DNA of 64,000 nt from Mycobacterium sp. GA-1285 (GTDB taxonomy: Bacteria; Actinomycetota; Actinomycetes; Mycobacteriales; Mycobacteriaceae): assembly GCF_001499905.1 (NCBI RefSeq), contig NZ_LQIS01000015.1:31806-95805 (forward strand), written 5' to 3'. Below, piece by piece: positions 36,886 to 47,254 of this stretch. Within the stretch, counting starts at the first letter, position 1. Each line of letters begins with the position of its first letter. The translations under genes and the position numbers were made by a program. The notes under the pieces are model-generated. The model was not told the DNA's origin, made no database searches, and saw only the letters and a list, made by a program, of their open reading frames with translations.

Positions 36886-38175
36886 ATGAGCGCACCCGAG
36901 CCGGACGGCCGGCGACATTCGACACCCGAGCGGCAATTCGACATCGTCTTGTACGGAGCCACCGGGTTCGTCGGGAAACTGACCGCCGAATACCTGGCCA
37001 AAGCCGGGGGAGATGCCCGGATCGCGCTGGCCGGCAGATCCAACGACAAGCTTCTGGCGGTCCGAGACTCGTTGGGTGACAAGGCCCAATCGTGGCCGCT
37101 GATCACCGCCGACGCGTCGCAGCCGTCGACACTGAACGCGATGGCCGCACAGGCGCGCGTCGTTGTCACCACGGTGGGGCCTTATGCGAAGTACGGCCTG
37201 CCGTTGGTCGCGGCGTGCGCGGCGGCCGGTACCGACTATGCGGATCTGACCGGTGAGTCGTTGTTCATCCGCGAGAGCATCGATCAGTACCACAAACAGG
37301 CCGGGGATACCGGTGCGCGCATCGTGCACTCGTGCGGATTCGATTCCGTCCCATCGGATCTCACCGTGTTCGCGCTGTACAGGCGTGCGCAGCAGGACAG
37401 CGCGGGTGAACTCACCGACACCAACCTGGTGGTGCGGACCTTCAAGGGAGGGGTGTCGGGTGGCACGGCCGCCTCGATGATCGAGGTCATGCGCGCGGCG
37501 TCGTCGGACCCCGAGGCGCGACGGGTGATGAACGACCCCTACACGCTGACCCCGGACCGGGCCGCCGAACCCGAACTCGGCGGCCAGCCGGACCTGCGGT
37601 GGCGGCGGGGCGGGGAGATCGCCCCGGAGCTCGACGGCTACTGGGTGGCGCCTTTCGTCATGGCTGCCGTCAACACTCGTATCGTGCGCCGCAGCAACGC
37701 ATTACTGAACTACGCCTACGGGCGCCGGCTGGAGTACGCCGAGCAGATGAGCATGGGCAAGTCGGTGCTCGCACCGGTCGCCTCCGCGCTGGCCACGGCC
37801 GGCAACGCCGCGACGATGGGGTTGGGCAGCCGCTACTTCGACCGCGTGCCCAACAAACTGGTCGAACGGGTGCTGCCGAAGCCGGGCACCGGGCCCAGCG
37901 AAAAGGTCCGCGAGAACGGCCATTACACCGTCGAGACGTACACGTCGACGACCACCGGCGCCCGGTACCGAGCCGTCATGTCGCAGAAGGGCGACCCCGG
38001 CTACAAGGCCACGGCGGTACTGCTCGGGGAATGCGGCCTGGCGCTCGCGTTGGATCGGGAGAAGCTCTCCGACCTGCGCGGTGTGCTCACCCCCGCCGCG
38101 GCGATGGGCGACGCCTTGCTCGAACGCTTCCCTGCCGCGGGAGTGACGTTGGAGACGGCGCACCTGCCGGGGTAG
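36886..38175 (+). CDS. Trans-acting enoyl reductase / saccharopine dehydrogenase-like protein (Rv2449c-like)
   Basis: 429 residues from ATG 36886. N-terminal Rossmann NADP-binding domain (LYGATGFVGKLTAEYL, about 22-37; TTVGPYAKYG about 100-109). It belongs to the family containing Rv2953, the trans enoyl reductase of phthiocerol synthesis, and Rv2449c, which has the same neighbour valS. Probably reduces a lipid intermediate; no visible partner polyketide synthase nearby. Confidence 0.85.
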   Translation: MSAPEPDGRRHSTPERQFDIVLYGATGFVGKLTAEYLAKAGGDARIALAGRSNDKLLAVRDSLGDKAQSWPLITADASQPSTLNAMAAQARVVVTTVGPYAKYGLPLVAACAAAGTDYADLTGESLFIRESIDQYHKQAGDTGARIVHSCGFDSVPSDLTVFALYRRAQQDSAGELTDTNLVVRTFKGGVSGGTAASMIEVMRAASSDPEARRVMNDPYTLTPDRAAEPELGGQPDLRWRRGGEIAPELDGYWVAPFVMAAVNTRIVRRSNALLNYAYGRRLEYAEQMSMGKSVLAPVASALATAGNAATMGLGSRYFDRVPNKLVERVLPKPGTGPSEKVRENGHYTVETYTSTTTGARYRAVMSQKGDPGYKATAVLLGECGLALALDREKLSDLRGVLTPAAAMGDALLERFPAAGVTLETAHLPG

Positions 38176-38260
38176 TGCACGTCACATCCAGCCAGGACAG
38201 GGAGAACCCGCCCTGTTCGGGCCGGTTCGGGGCAGTTAGCGAGGCCGCGCGCCGCGTTCC

Positions 38261-38272
38261 TAGAATTGCGGG
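38261..38272 (+). promoter_or_regulatory. -10 box TAGAAT of valS
   Basis: TAGAAT at 38261-38266 is near-consensus and is six bases from GTG 38273, with no ribosome site between; a leaderless valS operon promoter. Confidence 0.5.
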
Positions 38273-40924
38273 GTGACCGCCGGCCCCCAATCCTCCGCTG
38301 AAGCCCTGCCCAAGTCCTGGGACCCGGGCGCGGTGGAGAGCGACATCTACGAGGGCTGGGTCAAGGCCGGCTACTTCACCGCCGACGCGACCAGCAGCAA
38401 GCCGCCCTATTCGATCGTGCTGCCCCCGCCGAACGTCACCGGCAATCTGCACATGGGGCACGCGCTGGACCACACGCTGATGGATGCGCTGACCCGGCGC
38501 AAGCGGATGCAGGGCTACGAGGTGCTGTGGCTGCCGGGCATGGATCACGCCGGCATCGCCACCCAGACAGTGGTCGAGAAGCAACTCGCCGTCGACGGCA
38601 AGACCAAGGAAGACTTCGGCCGGGAGCTGTTCATCGACAAGGTCTGGGATTGGAAGCGGGAATCCGGTGGCACCATCGGTGCGCAGATGCGTCGCCTCGG
38701 CGACGGCGTCGACTGGAGCCGTGACCGATTCACGATGGACGAGGGCCTGTCGCGTGCGGTGCGCACGATCTTCAAGCGGCTCTTCGACGCCGGCCTGATC
38801 TACCAGGCCGAGCGCCTGGTCAACTGGTCGCCGGTGCTGGAGACCGCCATCTCGGACCTCGAGGTGAAGTACGAGGACATCGAGGGCGAGCTGGTGTCGT
38901 TCCGGTACGGCTCACTCGATGACGACGAACCGCACCTCATCGTCGCCACCACCCGCGTCGAGACGATGCTGGGTGACACGGCGATCGCGGTGCATCCGGA
39001 CGACGAGCGCTATCGCGGTCTGGTCGGCAAGTCGTTGCCGCACCCGTTCCTCGACCGCGACATCATCATCGTCGCCGACGAACACGTCGACCCCGAATTC
39101 GGCACGGGCGCCGTCAAGGTGACTCCCGCGCATGACCCGAACGACTTCGAGATCGGCCTACGCCATCAGCTGCCGATGCCGTCGATCATGGACACTAAGG
39201 GTCGAATCGCCGACACGGGAACGGAATTCGACGGCATGGACCGGTTCGAGGCGCGCGTCAAGGTGCGCGAAGCGCTGGCCCGCGAGGGCCGCGTCGTCGC
39301 CGAGAAGCGTCCCTACGTGCACAGCGTCGGCCACTCCGAGCGCAGCGGTGAGCCGATCGAACCGAGGCTGTCGCTGCAGTGGTGGGTCAAGGTCGAGTCA
39401 CTGGCCAAGGCCGCGGGCGACGCGGTCCGCAACCGCGACACCGTGATTCATCCGCTGAGCCTGGAACCGCGCTGGTTCGCGTGGGTGGACAACATGCACG
39501 ACTGGTGCATCTCCCGACAGCTGTGGTGGGGCCACCGCATCCCGATCTGGCACGGTCCCGATGGCGAGACCGTCTGTGTCGGCCCCGACGAGACGCCACC
39601 CGAGGGCTGGGAGCAGGACTCCGACGTGCTCGACACCTGGTTCAGCTCGGCACTGTGGCCGTTCTCCACGATGGGCTGGCCCGACCACACCGCCGACCTC
39701 GCCAAGTTCTATCCGACCACGGTTCTGGTCACCGGTTACGACATCCTGTTCTTCTGGGTGGCGCGGATGATGATGTTCGGCACCTTCGTCGCCGACGATC
39801 CCGCGATCACCCTCGACGGCCGGCGCGACCCCCAGGTGCCGTTCCAGAATGTCTTTCTGCACGGGCTGATTCGCGACGAGCACGGCCGCAAGATGAGCAA
39901 GTCTCGCGGTAACGGGATCGACCCGCTGGACTGGGTGGAGATCTTCGGGGCCGACGCGTTGCGATTCACGCTGGCGCGGGGGGCGAGCCCCGGCGGCGAC
40001 TTGTCCATCGGTGAGGATCACGCCCGGGCGTCGCGCAACTTCGCCACGAAGCTGTTCAACGCCACCCGATTCGCGTTGATGAACGGCGCGGCCCCCGCTG
40101 CGCTGCCGGGCGCCGCCGAGCTCACCGACGCCGACCGGTGGATCCTCGGGCGAATGGAACAGGTTCGCGCGGAGGTGGATTCGGCGTTCGACTCCTACGA
40201 GTTCAACCGCGCCTGCGAGTCGCTCTACCATTTCGCGTGGGACGAGTTCTGCGACTGGTACGTCGAGCTGGCCAAGGTGCAGCTCGCCGAGGGTGTCATG
40301 CACACGACGGCCGTGCTGGCCGCGGTGCTGGACACGTTGCTCAAGCTGTTGCATCCGGTGATGCCCTTCGTCACCGAGGTGTTGTGGAAGACGCTGACCG
40401 GTCATGAGTCGCTGGTGATCGCCGACTGGCCCACGTCATCGCGCTTCGAACTCGATCCGGTTGCCGCGCAACGGGTTGCGGATATGCAGAAGCTCATCAC
40501 CGAGGTGCGTCGCTTCCGCAGCGATCAGGGGCTCAATGACCGGCAGAAGGTGCCGGCGCGCCTGTCGGGTATCCCGGGTGCGGACCTGCAGGCGCAGGCG
40601 TCCGCGGTGCGCTCACTGGCCTGGCTGACCAGCGACGGGGACGGTTTCGCGCCGAGCGCCGCGATCGAGGTGCGACTGTCGCGGGGCACCGTGACCGTCG
40701 AGGTCGACACCTCGGGCAGCGTGGATGTGGCCGCCGAACGGCGTCGGCTGGAGAAGGATCTCGCCGCGGCGCAGAAGGAACTGGCCGGCACGACAGGCAA
40801 ACTCGGGAACGAGGCGTTCCTGGCGAAGGCGCCCGCGGAGGTCGTCGAGAAGATCCGCGGACGCCAGCAGGTCGCCCAAGAGGAAGTCGACCGTATCACC
40901 GCAAGGTTGGCCGCGCTGCGATGA
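38273..40924 (+). CDS. valS: Valyl-tRNA synthetase
   Basis: 883 residues from GTG 38273. Charges tRNA-Val and edits mischarged threonine. Class I motifs are HIGH-type [10 protein letters not shown] (about residue 58-67) and KMSKS ([10 protein letters not shown], about 540). The CP1 editing domain lies between, and the C-terminal coiled coil ([19 protein letters not shown]) clamps the tRNA. Its TGA overlaps the folC start, as in Rv2448c-Rv2447c. Confidence 0.96.
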   Translation: MTAGPQSSAEALPKSWDPGAVESDIYEGWVKAGYFTADATSSKPPYSIVLPPPNVTGNLHMGHALDHTLMDALTRRKRMQGYEVLWLPGMDHAGIATQTVVEKQLAVDGKTKEDFGRELFIDKVWDWKRESGGTIGAQMRRLGDGVDWSRDRFTMDEGLSRAVRTIFKRLFDAGLIYQAERLVNWSPVLETAISDLEVKYEDIEGELVSFRYGSLDDDEPHLIVATTRVETMLGDTAIAVHPDDERYRGLVGKSLPHPFLDRDIIIVADEHVDPEFGTGAVKVTPAHDPNDFEIGLRHQLPMPSIMDTKGRIADTGTEFDGMDRFEARVKVREALAREGRVVAEKRPYVHSVGHSERSGEPIEPRLSLQWWVKVESLAKAAGDAVRNRDTVIHPLSLEPRWFAWVDNMHDWCISRQLWWGHRIPIWHGPDGETVCVGPDETPPEGWEQDSDVLDTWFSSALWPFSTMGWPDHTADLAKFYPTTVLVTGYDILFFWVARMMMFGTFVADDPAITLDGRRDPQVPFQNVFLHGLIRDEHGRKMSKSRGNGIDPLDWVEIFGADALRFTLARGASPGGDLSIGEDHARASRNFATKLFNATRFALMNGAAPAALPGAAELTDADRWILGRMEQVRAEVDSAFDSYEFNRACESLYHFAWDEFCDWYVELAKVQLAEGVMHTTAVLAAVLDTLLKLLHPVMPFVTEVLWKTLTGHESLVIADWPTSSRFELDPVAAQRVADMQKLITEVRRFRSDQGLNDRQKVPARLSGIPGADLQAQASAVRSLAWLTSDGDGFAPSAAIEVRLSRGTVTVEVDTSGSVDVAAERRRLEKDLAAAQKELAGTTGKLGNEAFLAKAPAEVVEKIRGRQQVAQEEVDRITARLAALR

Positions 40925-42378
40925 CCGAGCCGGACGACCGGCCACCCCCGGAACCCGAGCCCTCACCGGACGAGATCGCGGCGCTCCTGCAAGTCGAGCA
41001 CCTACTGGACCAGCGTTGGCCGGAAACGAAACTCGAACCCAGCACGACGCGCATCTCGGCGCTGCTGGAACTGCTCGGTTCACCACAGCGCAGTTACCCG
41101 TCGATCCACATCGCGGGAACCAACGGCAAGACGTCCGTCGCGCGGATGGTCGATGCGCTGTTGACCGCACTGCACCGTCGCACCGGCCGCACCACCAGCC
41201 CGCACCTGCAGTCGGCCGTCGAGCGCATCTCGATCGACGGCAAGCCGATCAGCCCCGCGACCTACGTCGAGACCTATCGCGAGATCGAGCCGTTCGTGCA
41301 GCTGGTCGACCAGCAGTCCGAGGCCGGCGTTCTCGGAAAGGCCGGCCCCGCCATGAGCAAGTTCGAGGTGGTGACCGCGATGGCGTTCGCCGCCTTCGCC
41401 GATGCGCCGATCGACGTCGCGGTTGTCGAGGTCGGTCTCGGCGGTCGCTGGGACGCCACCAATGTCGTCAATGCCCCGGTCACGGTGATCACGCCGATCG
41501 GGGTGGACCACGCCGAGTACCTGGGGGACACCCTTGCCGAGATCGCCGCCGAGAAGGCCGGGATCATCGGCAAGCAGGAAGCCGAGATAGTGCCGTCGGG
41601 AACAGATCTCAGCACCGTCGCGATCATCGGCAGGCAGGCGCCCGAGGCGATGGAGGCGCTGCTGGCCCAGACGGTGCGTGCGGACGCTGCGGTCGCGCGT
41701 GAGGACTCGGAGTTCGCAGTGCTCGGCAGGCAGGTGGCGGTCGGCGGGCAGCTGCTCGAACTGCAGGGGCTCGGCGGCCTCTACTCCGAAATCTTTCTGC
41801 CGCTGCACGGCGAACACCAGGCACACAACGCCGCGCTGGCACTGGCGGCTGTCGAGGCGTTCTTCGGTGCGGGGGCGCAGCGCCAGCTGGACATCGAAGC
41901 GGTGCGGGCCGGCTTCGCCGCGGTGACGAGTCCCGGCCGCCTGGAGCGAATGCGAAGTGCGCCAACCGTTTTCATCGATGCCGCCCACAACCCCGCGGGC
42001 GCCGCGGCGTTGGCGCAGGCGCTGCAGGAGGAGTTCGACTTCCGCTTCCTGGTCGGCGTCGTGTCGGTGATGGGCGACAAGGACGTCGACGGCATCCTGG
42101 CCGCGCTGGAACCGGTGTTCGACCAGGTCGTCGTCACTCACAACGGATCACCGCGTGCTCTCGACGTCGAGGCGCTGGCGCCGGTGGCCGAACAGAGGTT
42201 CGGTCCCGAGCGGGTCGTCACCGCAGCGACGCTGCCTGACGCGATCGAGACCGCCACCGCGATCGTCGAGGAGTCGGCCAGCGAGGGAGAACTGTTCGGC
42301 GGCGCGGGGATCGTGATCACCGGATCCGTCGTCACCGCCGGAGCGGCACGGACGTTGTTCGGAAAGGATCCGCAATGA
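40921..42378 (+). CDS. folC: Folylpolyglutamate synthase / dihydrofolate synthase
   Basis: 485 residues; ATG overlaps the valS stop (ATGA). Mur-ligase-type ATP enzyme adding glutamates to folates. The P-loop [13 protein letters not shown] (about residues 62-74) and the C-terminal ligase domain ([18 protein letters not shown]) are clear. Its TGA overlaps the next start, so valS-folC-DUF4233 is one operon. Confidence 0.95.
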   Translation: MTEPDDRPPPEPEPSPDEIAALLQVEHLLDQRWPETKLEPSTTRISALLELLGSPQRSYPSIHIAGTNGKTSVARMVDALLTALHRRTGRTTSPHLQSAVERISIDGKPISPATYVETYREIEPFVQLVDQQSEAGVLGKAGPAMSKFEVVTAMAFAAFADAPIDVAVVEVGLGGRWDATNVVNAPVTVITPIGVDHAEYLGDTLAEIAAEKAGIIGKQEAEIVPSGTDLSTVAIIGRQAPEAMEALLAQTVRADAAVAREDSEFAVLGRQVAVGGQLLELQGLGGLYSEIFLPLHGEHQAHNAALALAAVEAFFGAGAQRQLDIEAVRAGFAAVTSPGRLERMRSAPTVFIDAAHNPAGAAALAQALQEEFDFRFLVGVVSVMGDKDVDGILAALEPVFDQVVVTHNGSPRALDVEALAPVAEQRFGPERVVTAATLPDAIETATAIVEESASEGELFGGAGIVITGSVVTAGAARTLFGKDPQ

Positions 42379-42770
42379 CCGAACCGGTGCCTGTGCAGCA
42401 GCCGGACCCCTGGAAGAGCTTCCGCGGGGTGATGGCGGGCACGCTGATCCTCGAAGCCATCGTCGTCCTGCTGGCGTTGCCGGTGGTGGCGAACATCGGG
42501 GGTGGGTTCACCGCCGCCACCGGCGGGTTCCTGATCGGGATGGCGGTGATCCTGGTGCTGTTGGCCGGTGTGCAGGGCAAACCGTGGGCGATCTGGGTGA
42601 ACGTGGGCCTCCAGTTGGTCCTGATCGCGGGCGTCGTCCTCGACCTGGCGATCGCCTTCGTCGGCGTCGTCTTTCTGGTCGTGTGGCTGTTCATTGCCTA
42701 TTTGCGCGGCGAGGTCTTGCGCCGGCAGAAGCGGGGACTTCTGCCTGGTCAGCAGCGTCCGCCGGAGTAG
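42375..42770 (+). CDS. DUF4233 membrane protein (Rv2446c-like)
   Basis: 131 residues, start fixed by ATGA overlap with folC. Four hydrophobic helices (about 16-38, 42-62, 66-92, 94-114) and a basic C-terminus. Family conserved beside folC in actinobacteria; function unknown. It is followed by ndk after 27 bases. Confidence 0.85.
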   Translation: MTEPVPVQQPDPWKSFRGVMAGTLILEAIVVLLALPVVANIGGGFTAATGGFLIGMAVILVLLAGVQGKPWAIWVNVGLQLVLIAGVVLDLAIAFVGVVFLVVWLFIAYLRGEVLRRQKRGLLPGQQRPPE

Positions 42771-42784
42771 CCGACTCCGGCGGC

Positions 42785-42797
42785 TATTCTGTGCGCC
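42785..42797 (+). promoter_or_regulatory. -10 box TATTCT of ndk
   Basis: TATTCT at 42785-42790, seven bases, then GTG 42798; no ribosome site. Suggests ndk has its own leaderless promoter besides read-through. Confidence 0.5.
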
Positions 42798-43217
42798 GTG
42801 ACTGAGCCGATTGAACGCACCCTGGTGTTGGTCAAGCCCGACGGCGTCAGGCGGCGTCTTGTCGGTGAGATTCTGCGCCGAATCGAACGCAAAGGGTTGG
42901 CGATCGCCGAACTGCAACTGGTGACCGTCAGCGACGACCTGGCCCGCAAGCACTACGCCGAGCACGAAGGCAAGCCGTTCTTCGATTCGCTGCTCACCTT
43001 CATCACGTCGGGCCCGGTCGTGGCGGCGGTCGTGGAGGGCCCGCGTGCGATCGCGGCGTTCCGGCAGATCGCCGGTGGAACCGATCCCGTGGAGAAGGCG
43101 TCCCCGGGCACCATCCGCGGCGACCTGGCCCTGATCACTCAGGACAACCTCGTTCACGGCTCGGATTCCCCGGAGTCCGCCGCGCGCGAGATCGCTCTCT
43201 GGTTCCCCGGCAAGTAG
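42798..43217 (+). CDS. ndk: Nucleoside diphosphate kinase
   Basis: 139 residues from GTG 42798. Phosphorylates NDPs to NTPs through a phospho-histidine, here in the [12 protein letters not shown] motif (about residue 116-127). The N-terminal [13 protein letters not shown] is standard. Same place as Rv2445c, between DUF4233 and rne. Length is the family norm. Confidence 0.96.
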   Translation: MTEPIERTLVLVKPDGVRRRLVGEILRRIERKGLAIAELQLVTVSDDLARKHYAEHEGKPFFDSLLTFITSGPVVAAVVEGPRAIAAFRQIAGGTDPVEKASPGTIRGDLALITQDNLVHGSDSPESAAREIALWFPGK

Positions 43218-43521
43218 GGGTTTGCCACCTGTCTCGCCCAGCCTGGTCGGATGGGGCCCCGTGATGTGGGATACTCGACCCGGGTGACCGGCCGCCAACC
43301 GGGACCGGACGCCCGAATGAAGACTTAGACGTGCGCGACCATCGCCACGCGTGATGCGGCGCCGACCGTCCAGCCATCATTCAGACCGGCACCGGGATGG
43401 TCCCCAGTGGGCCGCCCGGAGCGAGACCACAACAAGCTCGGGCGAAATCACCCGGGTCCATAGCGGAAGCCCTCGCGTGGCCGCGACGAACAAGACGCGC
43501 CCGGGGGCTTAAGGAGACTAC
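43218..43521 (+). promoter_or_regulatory. 304-base region carrying the rne promoter and long leader
   Basis: No gene seen. A likely -10 region is GGGATACTCG near 43267-43276, which would give a leader of roughly 240 bases; a long 5' UTR is known for mycobacterial rne and may allow autoregulation by RNase E. The ribosome site is TAAGGAG about 5-10 bases before GTG 43522. Confidence 0.4.
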
Positions 43522-46368
43522 GTGGCCGAAGATGCCCCAACCGAAGACCTGTCCGAACACACGCGAGAAGCGGAAGACTCTCAGCCGGAATCGTTGAGAG
43601 TGGATGTGCTCGCCCAGACGCTGGGCACGACCAGCGAGCGAGTGCTACAGGCGCTGACCCAACTGGACGGCCGTCCCCGCACCGCCGAATCCACGGTCGA
43701 GGAGGACGAGGCGCAAAGGGTGCGCCAAGCGCTCGCCGATGGCGCGGACGGGTCGCAGACGCCCGAACCCGCGGACGGCGCCGAAGCGAGCAATGGTGAC
43801 GAGCCGGAGTCCCGGCTGATTCTGGAGACCCCCGCGGAGGAGACCCCTCAGCGCGCCGAATACATGCCGCTGTTCGTCGCGCCGCAACCCGTCCAATTCG
43901 AGGACGACTCCGACGACGATGACGACGACGATGACGAGGACGGCCCGGACAGTGAGGACGACCAGTCCGAGCGTCCCTCCGGCCGCCGTCGCCGTCGCGG
44001 CAGGCGCGGGCGGGGCCGCGGGCGCGGTGAGCAGAACGGCGACGACGCCGATGCCGACGGCGAGGCCAACGAGGGCGGATCGCAGGCTGCCGACCAGGAC
44101 GGCGACGAATCGGACGACTCCGACGAGGACAACGGCGACGACGAGAACACCGGCACGGACGGTGCCACCCGCCGCCGTCGTCGCCGCCGTCGTCGCAAAT
44201 CGGGGTCGGGGGATGAGAGCGACGCGACCTCGCCCGACGATCCGCCCAACACCGTCGTCCACGAACGAGAGCCGCGGAAGTCGGCGAGAAGCGACAAGTC
44301 CGGCAGCGGCGACGGCGAGATCCAGGGCATCAGCGGATCGACCCGGCTGGAGGCCAAACGGCAACGCAGGCGCGACGGCCGCGATGCCGGCAGGCGCCGC
44401 CCCCCGATCCTGAGCGAGGCCGAATTCCTGGCCAGGCGCGAAGCAGTCGAACGGATGATGGTCGTCCGCGACAAGGTTCGCACCGAACCGCCGCACGAGG
44501 GCGCGCGATACACCCAGATCGCCGTGCTGGAGGACGGCGTCGTCGTCGAGCACTTCGTGACCTCGGCGGCGTCCGCCTCCCTGGTCGGCAACATCTACCT
44601 CGGCATCGTGCAGAACGTGCTGCCATCGATGGAGGCGGCCTTCGTCGACATCGGCCGCGGGCGCAACGGTGTCCTCTACGCCGGCGAGGTCAACTGGGAA
44701 GCCGCCGGCCTCGGAGGCCAGAACCGCAAGATCGAACAGGCGCTCAAGCCGGGTGACTATGTCGTCGTCCAGGTCAGCAAGGACCCCGTCGGGCACAAGG
44801 GCGCCCGCTTGACGACGCAGGTGTCGTTGGCGGGCCGGTACCTGGTCTATGTGCCCGGCGCCTCGTCGACCGGCATCAGCCGCAAACTGCCCGACACGGA
44901 ACGTCAGCGTCTCAAGGAGATCCTGCGTGAGGTCGTCCCGCCCGACGCCGGGGTGATCATCCGCACGGCGTCGGAAGGCGTCAAAGAAGAGGACATCCGC
45001 AACGACGTCGAACGCCTCGCCAAGCGCTGGTCGGAGATCGAGGCCAAGGCCGCCGATATCACCGCGAAGAAGGCCGGTGCGGCCGTCGCGCTCTACGAGG
45101 AGCCCGATGTGCTGGTCAAGGTGATCCGCGATCTGTTCAACGAGGACTTCACCGGGCTGACGGTCTCCGGCGACGAGGCTTGGAACACCATCAACGAATA
45201 CGTGAATTCGGTTGCGCCCGAACTTCTTCCACGATTGACGAAGTACGAACCCGCATCTCCTGACGGCCCCGACGTGTTCGCGGTGCACCGCATCGACGAG
45301 CAACTGGACAAGGCGATGGATCGCAAGGTGTGGCTGCCGTCGGGCGGCACGCTTGTCATCGACCGCACCGAGGCCATGACCGTCATCGACGTCAACACCG
45401 GCAAGTTCACCGGGTCGGGCGGCAACCTCGAGCAGACCGTCACCCGCAACAACCTCGAGGCGGCCGAGGAGATCGTGCGCCAGCTGAGGCTGCGCGATAT
45501 CGGCGGCATCGTCGTCATCGACTTCATCGACATGGTGCTGGAGTCCAACCGCGACCTGGTACTGCGGCGGCTGACGGAGGCGCTGGCCCGCGACCGGACC
45601 CGTCATCAGGTCTCCGAGGTGACCTCGCTGGGCCTGGTTCAGTTGACGCGCAAACGGCTCGGCACCGGTCTGGTGGAGGCGTTCTCGACGGCGTGCACCC
45701 ACTGCGGCGGGCGGGGAATCGTGCTGCACGGCGACCCGGTCGACTCGACGTCGGGGAGCGCACGCAAGTCGGACAGCGGCCGGCGCGGTAAGCGCGGTAA
45801 GCGCGGCACCAAGTCCGACGACGTCGCCGTGGCCAAGGTCCCGCCGCATCCGGCGGGCGAGCATCCGATGTTCAAGGCGATGGCGGCCGCCAACGGCCGG
45901 CATGGCGCGGACGACGATGCCACCCACGAGGAGAAGCCTGAAGAGGTCGCCGAGACCGAACCCGAAGCCGAAGTCAGTTCGGCCATCCGCGCCGCGGTGA
46001 TCGAGTCGGGCGAGGACGATATCGAGGACCTCGAGGACGAGGACTTCGACGAGTCCGATGAGGATGACGAGCCCGACGAGGATGACGAGTCCGACGAGGA
46101 CGAGGACGAGATCGACCTGGATTCCGACGACGACGAAGACGACATCGACGACGACATCGAGGTCATCGGCGCCGAAGACGACTCCGACGAGGACTCCGAC
46201 GAGGACTCCGATGAGGACGAGGACTCGGACGACGACGAGGATTCAGACGAAGACAACGAGTCCGGCGACTACGACAGCAGGGACGTCGCACCCACGGTTG
46301 TGTCCGGAGGGCGGCACCGGCGCCGGGCGGCCGCTCGGCCTGCGGGCCCACCACGTCGGGAGGGCTGA
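43522..46368 (+). CDS. rne: Ribonuclease E
   Basis: 948 residues from GTG 43522 with TAAGGAG upstream. Main mRNA-decay and rRNA-processing endonuclease. An acidic/Arg-rich low-complexity N-terminal arm (about 1-300, with runs of Asp, Glu and Arg) precedes the S1 domain (about 335-420). Then come the 5'-sensor, DNase I-like catalytic domain (DVNTGKFTGSGGNLE, VIDFIDM) and the Zn-link CTHCGGRG (about 728). The last 140 residues are an almost pure Asp/Glu/Ser tail. This layout, disordered arms on both sides, is typical of mycobacterial RNase E (Rv2444c, 953 residues). Confidence 0.95.
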   Translation: MAEDAPTEDLSEHTREAEDSQPESLRVDVLAQTLGTTSERVLQALTQLDGRPRTAESTVEEDEAQRVRQALADGADGSQTPEPADGAEASNGDEPESRLILETPAEETPQRAEYMPLFVAPQPVQFEDDSDDDDDDDDEDGPDSEDDQSERPSGRRRRRGRRGRGRGRGEQNGDDADADGEANEGGSQAADQDGDESDDSDEDNGDDENTGTDGATRRRRRRRRRKSGSGDESDATSPDDPPNTVVHEREPRKSARSDKSGSGDGEIQGISGSTRLEAKRQRRRDGRDAGRRRPPILSEAEFLARREAVERMMVVRDKVRTEPPHEGARYTQIAVLEDGVVVEHFVTSAASASLVGNIYLGIVQNVLPSMEAAFVDIGRGRNGVLYAGEVNWEAAGLGGQNRKIEQALKPGDYVVVQVSKDPVGHKGARLTTQVSLAGRYLVYVPGASSTGISRKLPDTERQRLKEILREVVPPDAGVIIRTASEGVKEEDIRNDVERLAKRWSEIEAKAADITAKKAGAAVALYEEPDVLVKVIRDLFNEDFTGLTVSGDEAWNTINEYVNSVAPELLPRLTKYEPASPDGPDVFAVHRIDEQLDKAMDRKVWLPSGGTLVIDRTEAMTVIDVNTGKFTGSGGNLEQTVTRNNLEAAEEIVRQLRLRDIGGIVVIDFIDMVLESNRDLVLRRLTEALARDRTRHQVSEVTSLGLVQLTRKRLGTGLVEAFSTACTHCGGRGIVLHGDPVDSTSGSARKSDSGRRGKRGKRGTKSDDVAVAKVPPHPAGEHPMFKAMAAANGRHGADDDATHEEKPEEVAETEPEAEVSSAIRAAVIESGEDDIEDLEDEDFDESDEDDEPDEDDESDEDEDEIDLDSDDDEDDIDDDIEVIGAEDDSDEDSDEDSDEDEDSDDDEDSDEDNESGDYDSRDVAPTVVSGGRHRRRAAARPAGPPRREG

Positions 46369-46407
46369 ACTCGTCGCCGGGGGTGACAAGCCGTGACCTG
46401 CGGTGAT

Positions 46408-46437
46408 TTGACCCTCGTGCGGCGACTCAAGTAGCCT
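46408..46437 (+). promoter_or_regulatory. SigA-type promoter of rplU-rpmA-obg
   Basis: TTGACC (46408-46413), 18-base spacer, TAGCCT (46432-46437). It is the best -35/-10 pair in the window and gives a leader of about 105 bases for rplU. Confidence 0.65.
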
Positions 46438-46549
46438 TGAGCAGTTGTCGCCAGGCTCTGGATCACGCGAGCGGGCGGCAGTCGCAAACCCAGACCAGCG
46501 CAGCGGCAAATCGCGCGCGCCCAGTGAACGACGTAGGAGTGGCAGCACG

Positions 46550-46861
46550 ATGGCGACTTACGCAATCGTCAAGACCGGCGGCAAGCAGTACAAGGTCGCG
46601 GTCGGCGACGTGGTGAAGGTCGAGAAGCTCGATTCCGACCCCGGCGCCAGCGTCTCGTTGCCCGTTGCCCTCGTCGTCGACGGGTCGAAGGTGACCTCGG
46701 ACGCCAAGGCGCTCGAGAAGGTCGCCGTCACCGGTGAGATCCTCGAGCACACCAAGGGCCCCAAGATCCGCATCCACAAGTTCAAGAACAAGACCGGCTA
46801 TCACAAGCGCCAGGGGCACCGTCAGCAGCTGACGGTCCTCAAGGTCACCGGCATCAAGTGA
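46550..46861 (+). CDS. rplU: 50S ribosomal protein L21
   Basis: 103 residues from ATG 46550 (GTAGGAG upstream); the longer frame is leader. Starts [16 protein letters not shown], ends with the L21 signature region ([17 protein letters not shown]). Binds 23S rRNA. First gene of the standard rplU-rpmA-obg group. Confidence 0.97.
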   Translation: MATYAIVKTGGKQYKVAVGDVVKVEKLDSDPGASVSLPVALVVDGSKVTSDAKALEKVAVTGEILEHTKGPKIRIHKFKNKTGYHKRQGHRQQLTVLKVTGIK

Positions 46862-46904
46862 TGAGCCGTCAGGCGAAGAACAGAAAGCACTGAGGGGATT
46901 CACG

Positions 46905-47171
46905 ATGGCACACAAGAAGGGCGCTTCCAGCTCACGTAACGGTCGCGACTCCGCCGCACAGCGGCTCGGCGTCAAGCGGTTCGGCGGCCAGATCGTCAAG
47001 GCCGGCGAAATTCTGGTGCGGCAGCGGGGCACCCATTTCCATCCCGGCGTCAACGTCGGCCGCGGCGGTGACGACACGCTGTTCGCCACCGCCCCCGGTG
47101 CCGTCGAGTTCGGCTCCAAGCGCGGCCGCAAGACCGTCAGCGTCGTTCGACCGGCACCGCAGGAGGCCTGA
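46905..47171 (+). CDS. rpmA: 50S ribosomal protein L27
   Basis: 88 residues. [17 protein letters not shown]-terminus reaching the peptidyl-transferase centre, then GVKRFGGQ and [10 protein letters not shown] signatures. The ribosome site is GAGGGG upstream of ATG 46905. Exported as is: no cleavable N-terminal extension of the Firmicutes type. Confidence 0.97.
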   Translation: MAHKKGASSSRNGRDSAAQRLGVKRFGGQIVKAGEILVRQRGTHFHPGVNVGRGGDDTLFATAPGAVEFGSKRGRKTVSVVRPAPQEA

Positions 47172-47254
47172 CTTCCTGCCGCGAATGTGATGCTGCTGCG
47201 ACTTCCCGGCTGAAGCCGGCAGTAGCTCACACTCGTCACGGAAAGGAAGGACCG

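Noticed and set aside
38200..38272. T-box leader for valS
   Set aside because: The -10 box lies six bases from the start, leaving no room for a leader RNA, and no T-box sequence is visible.
43645..45927. 760-codon open frame antisense to rne
   Set aside because: Mirror frame of a GC-rich, highly biased gene; product is low-complexity with no family features.
43900..46300. GAC/GAG-rich repeats in rne as a tandem-repeat array or CRISPR-like element
   Set aside because: They are in-frame acidic codons of the disordered arms of RNase E, with no regular repeat unit or spacers.
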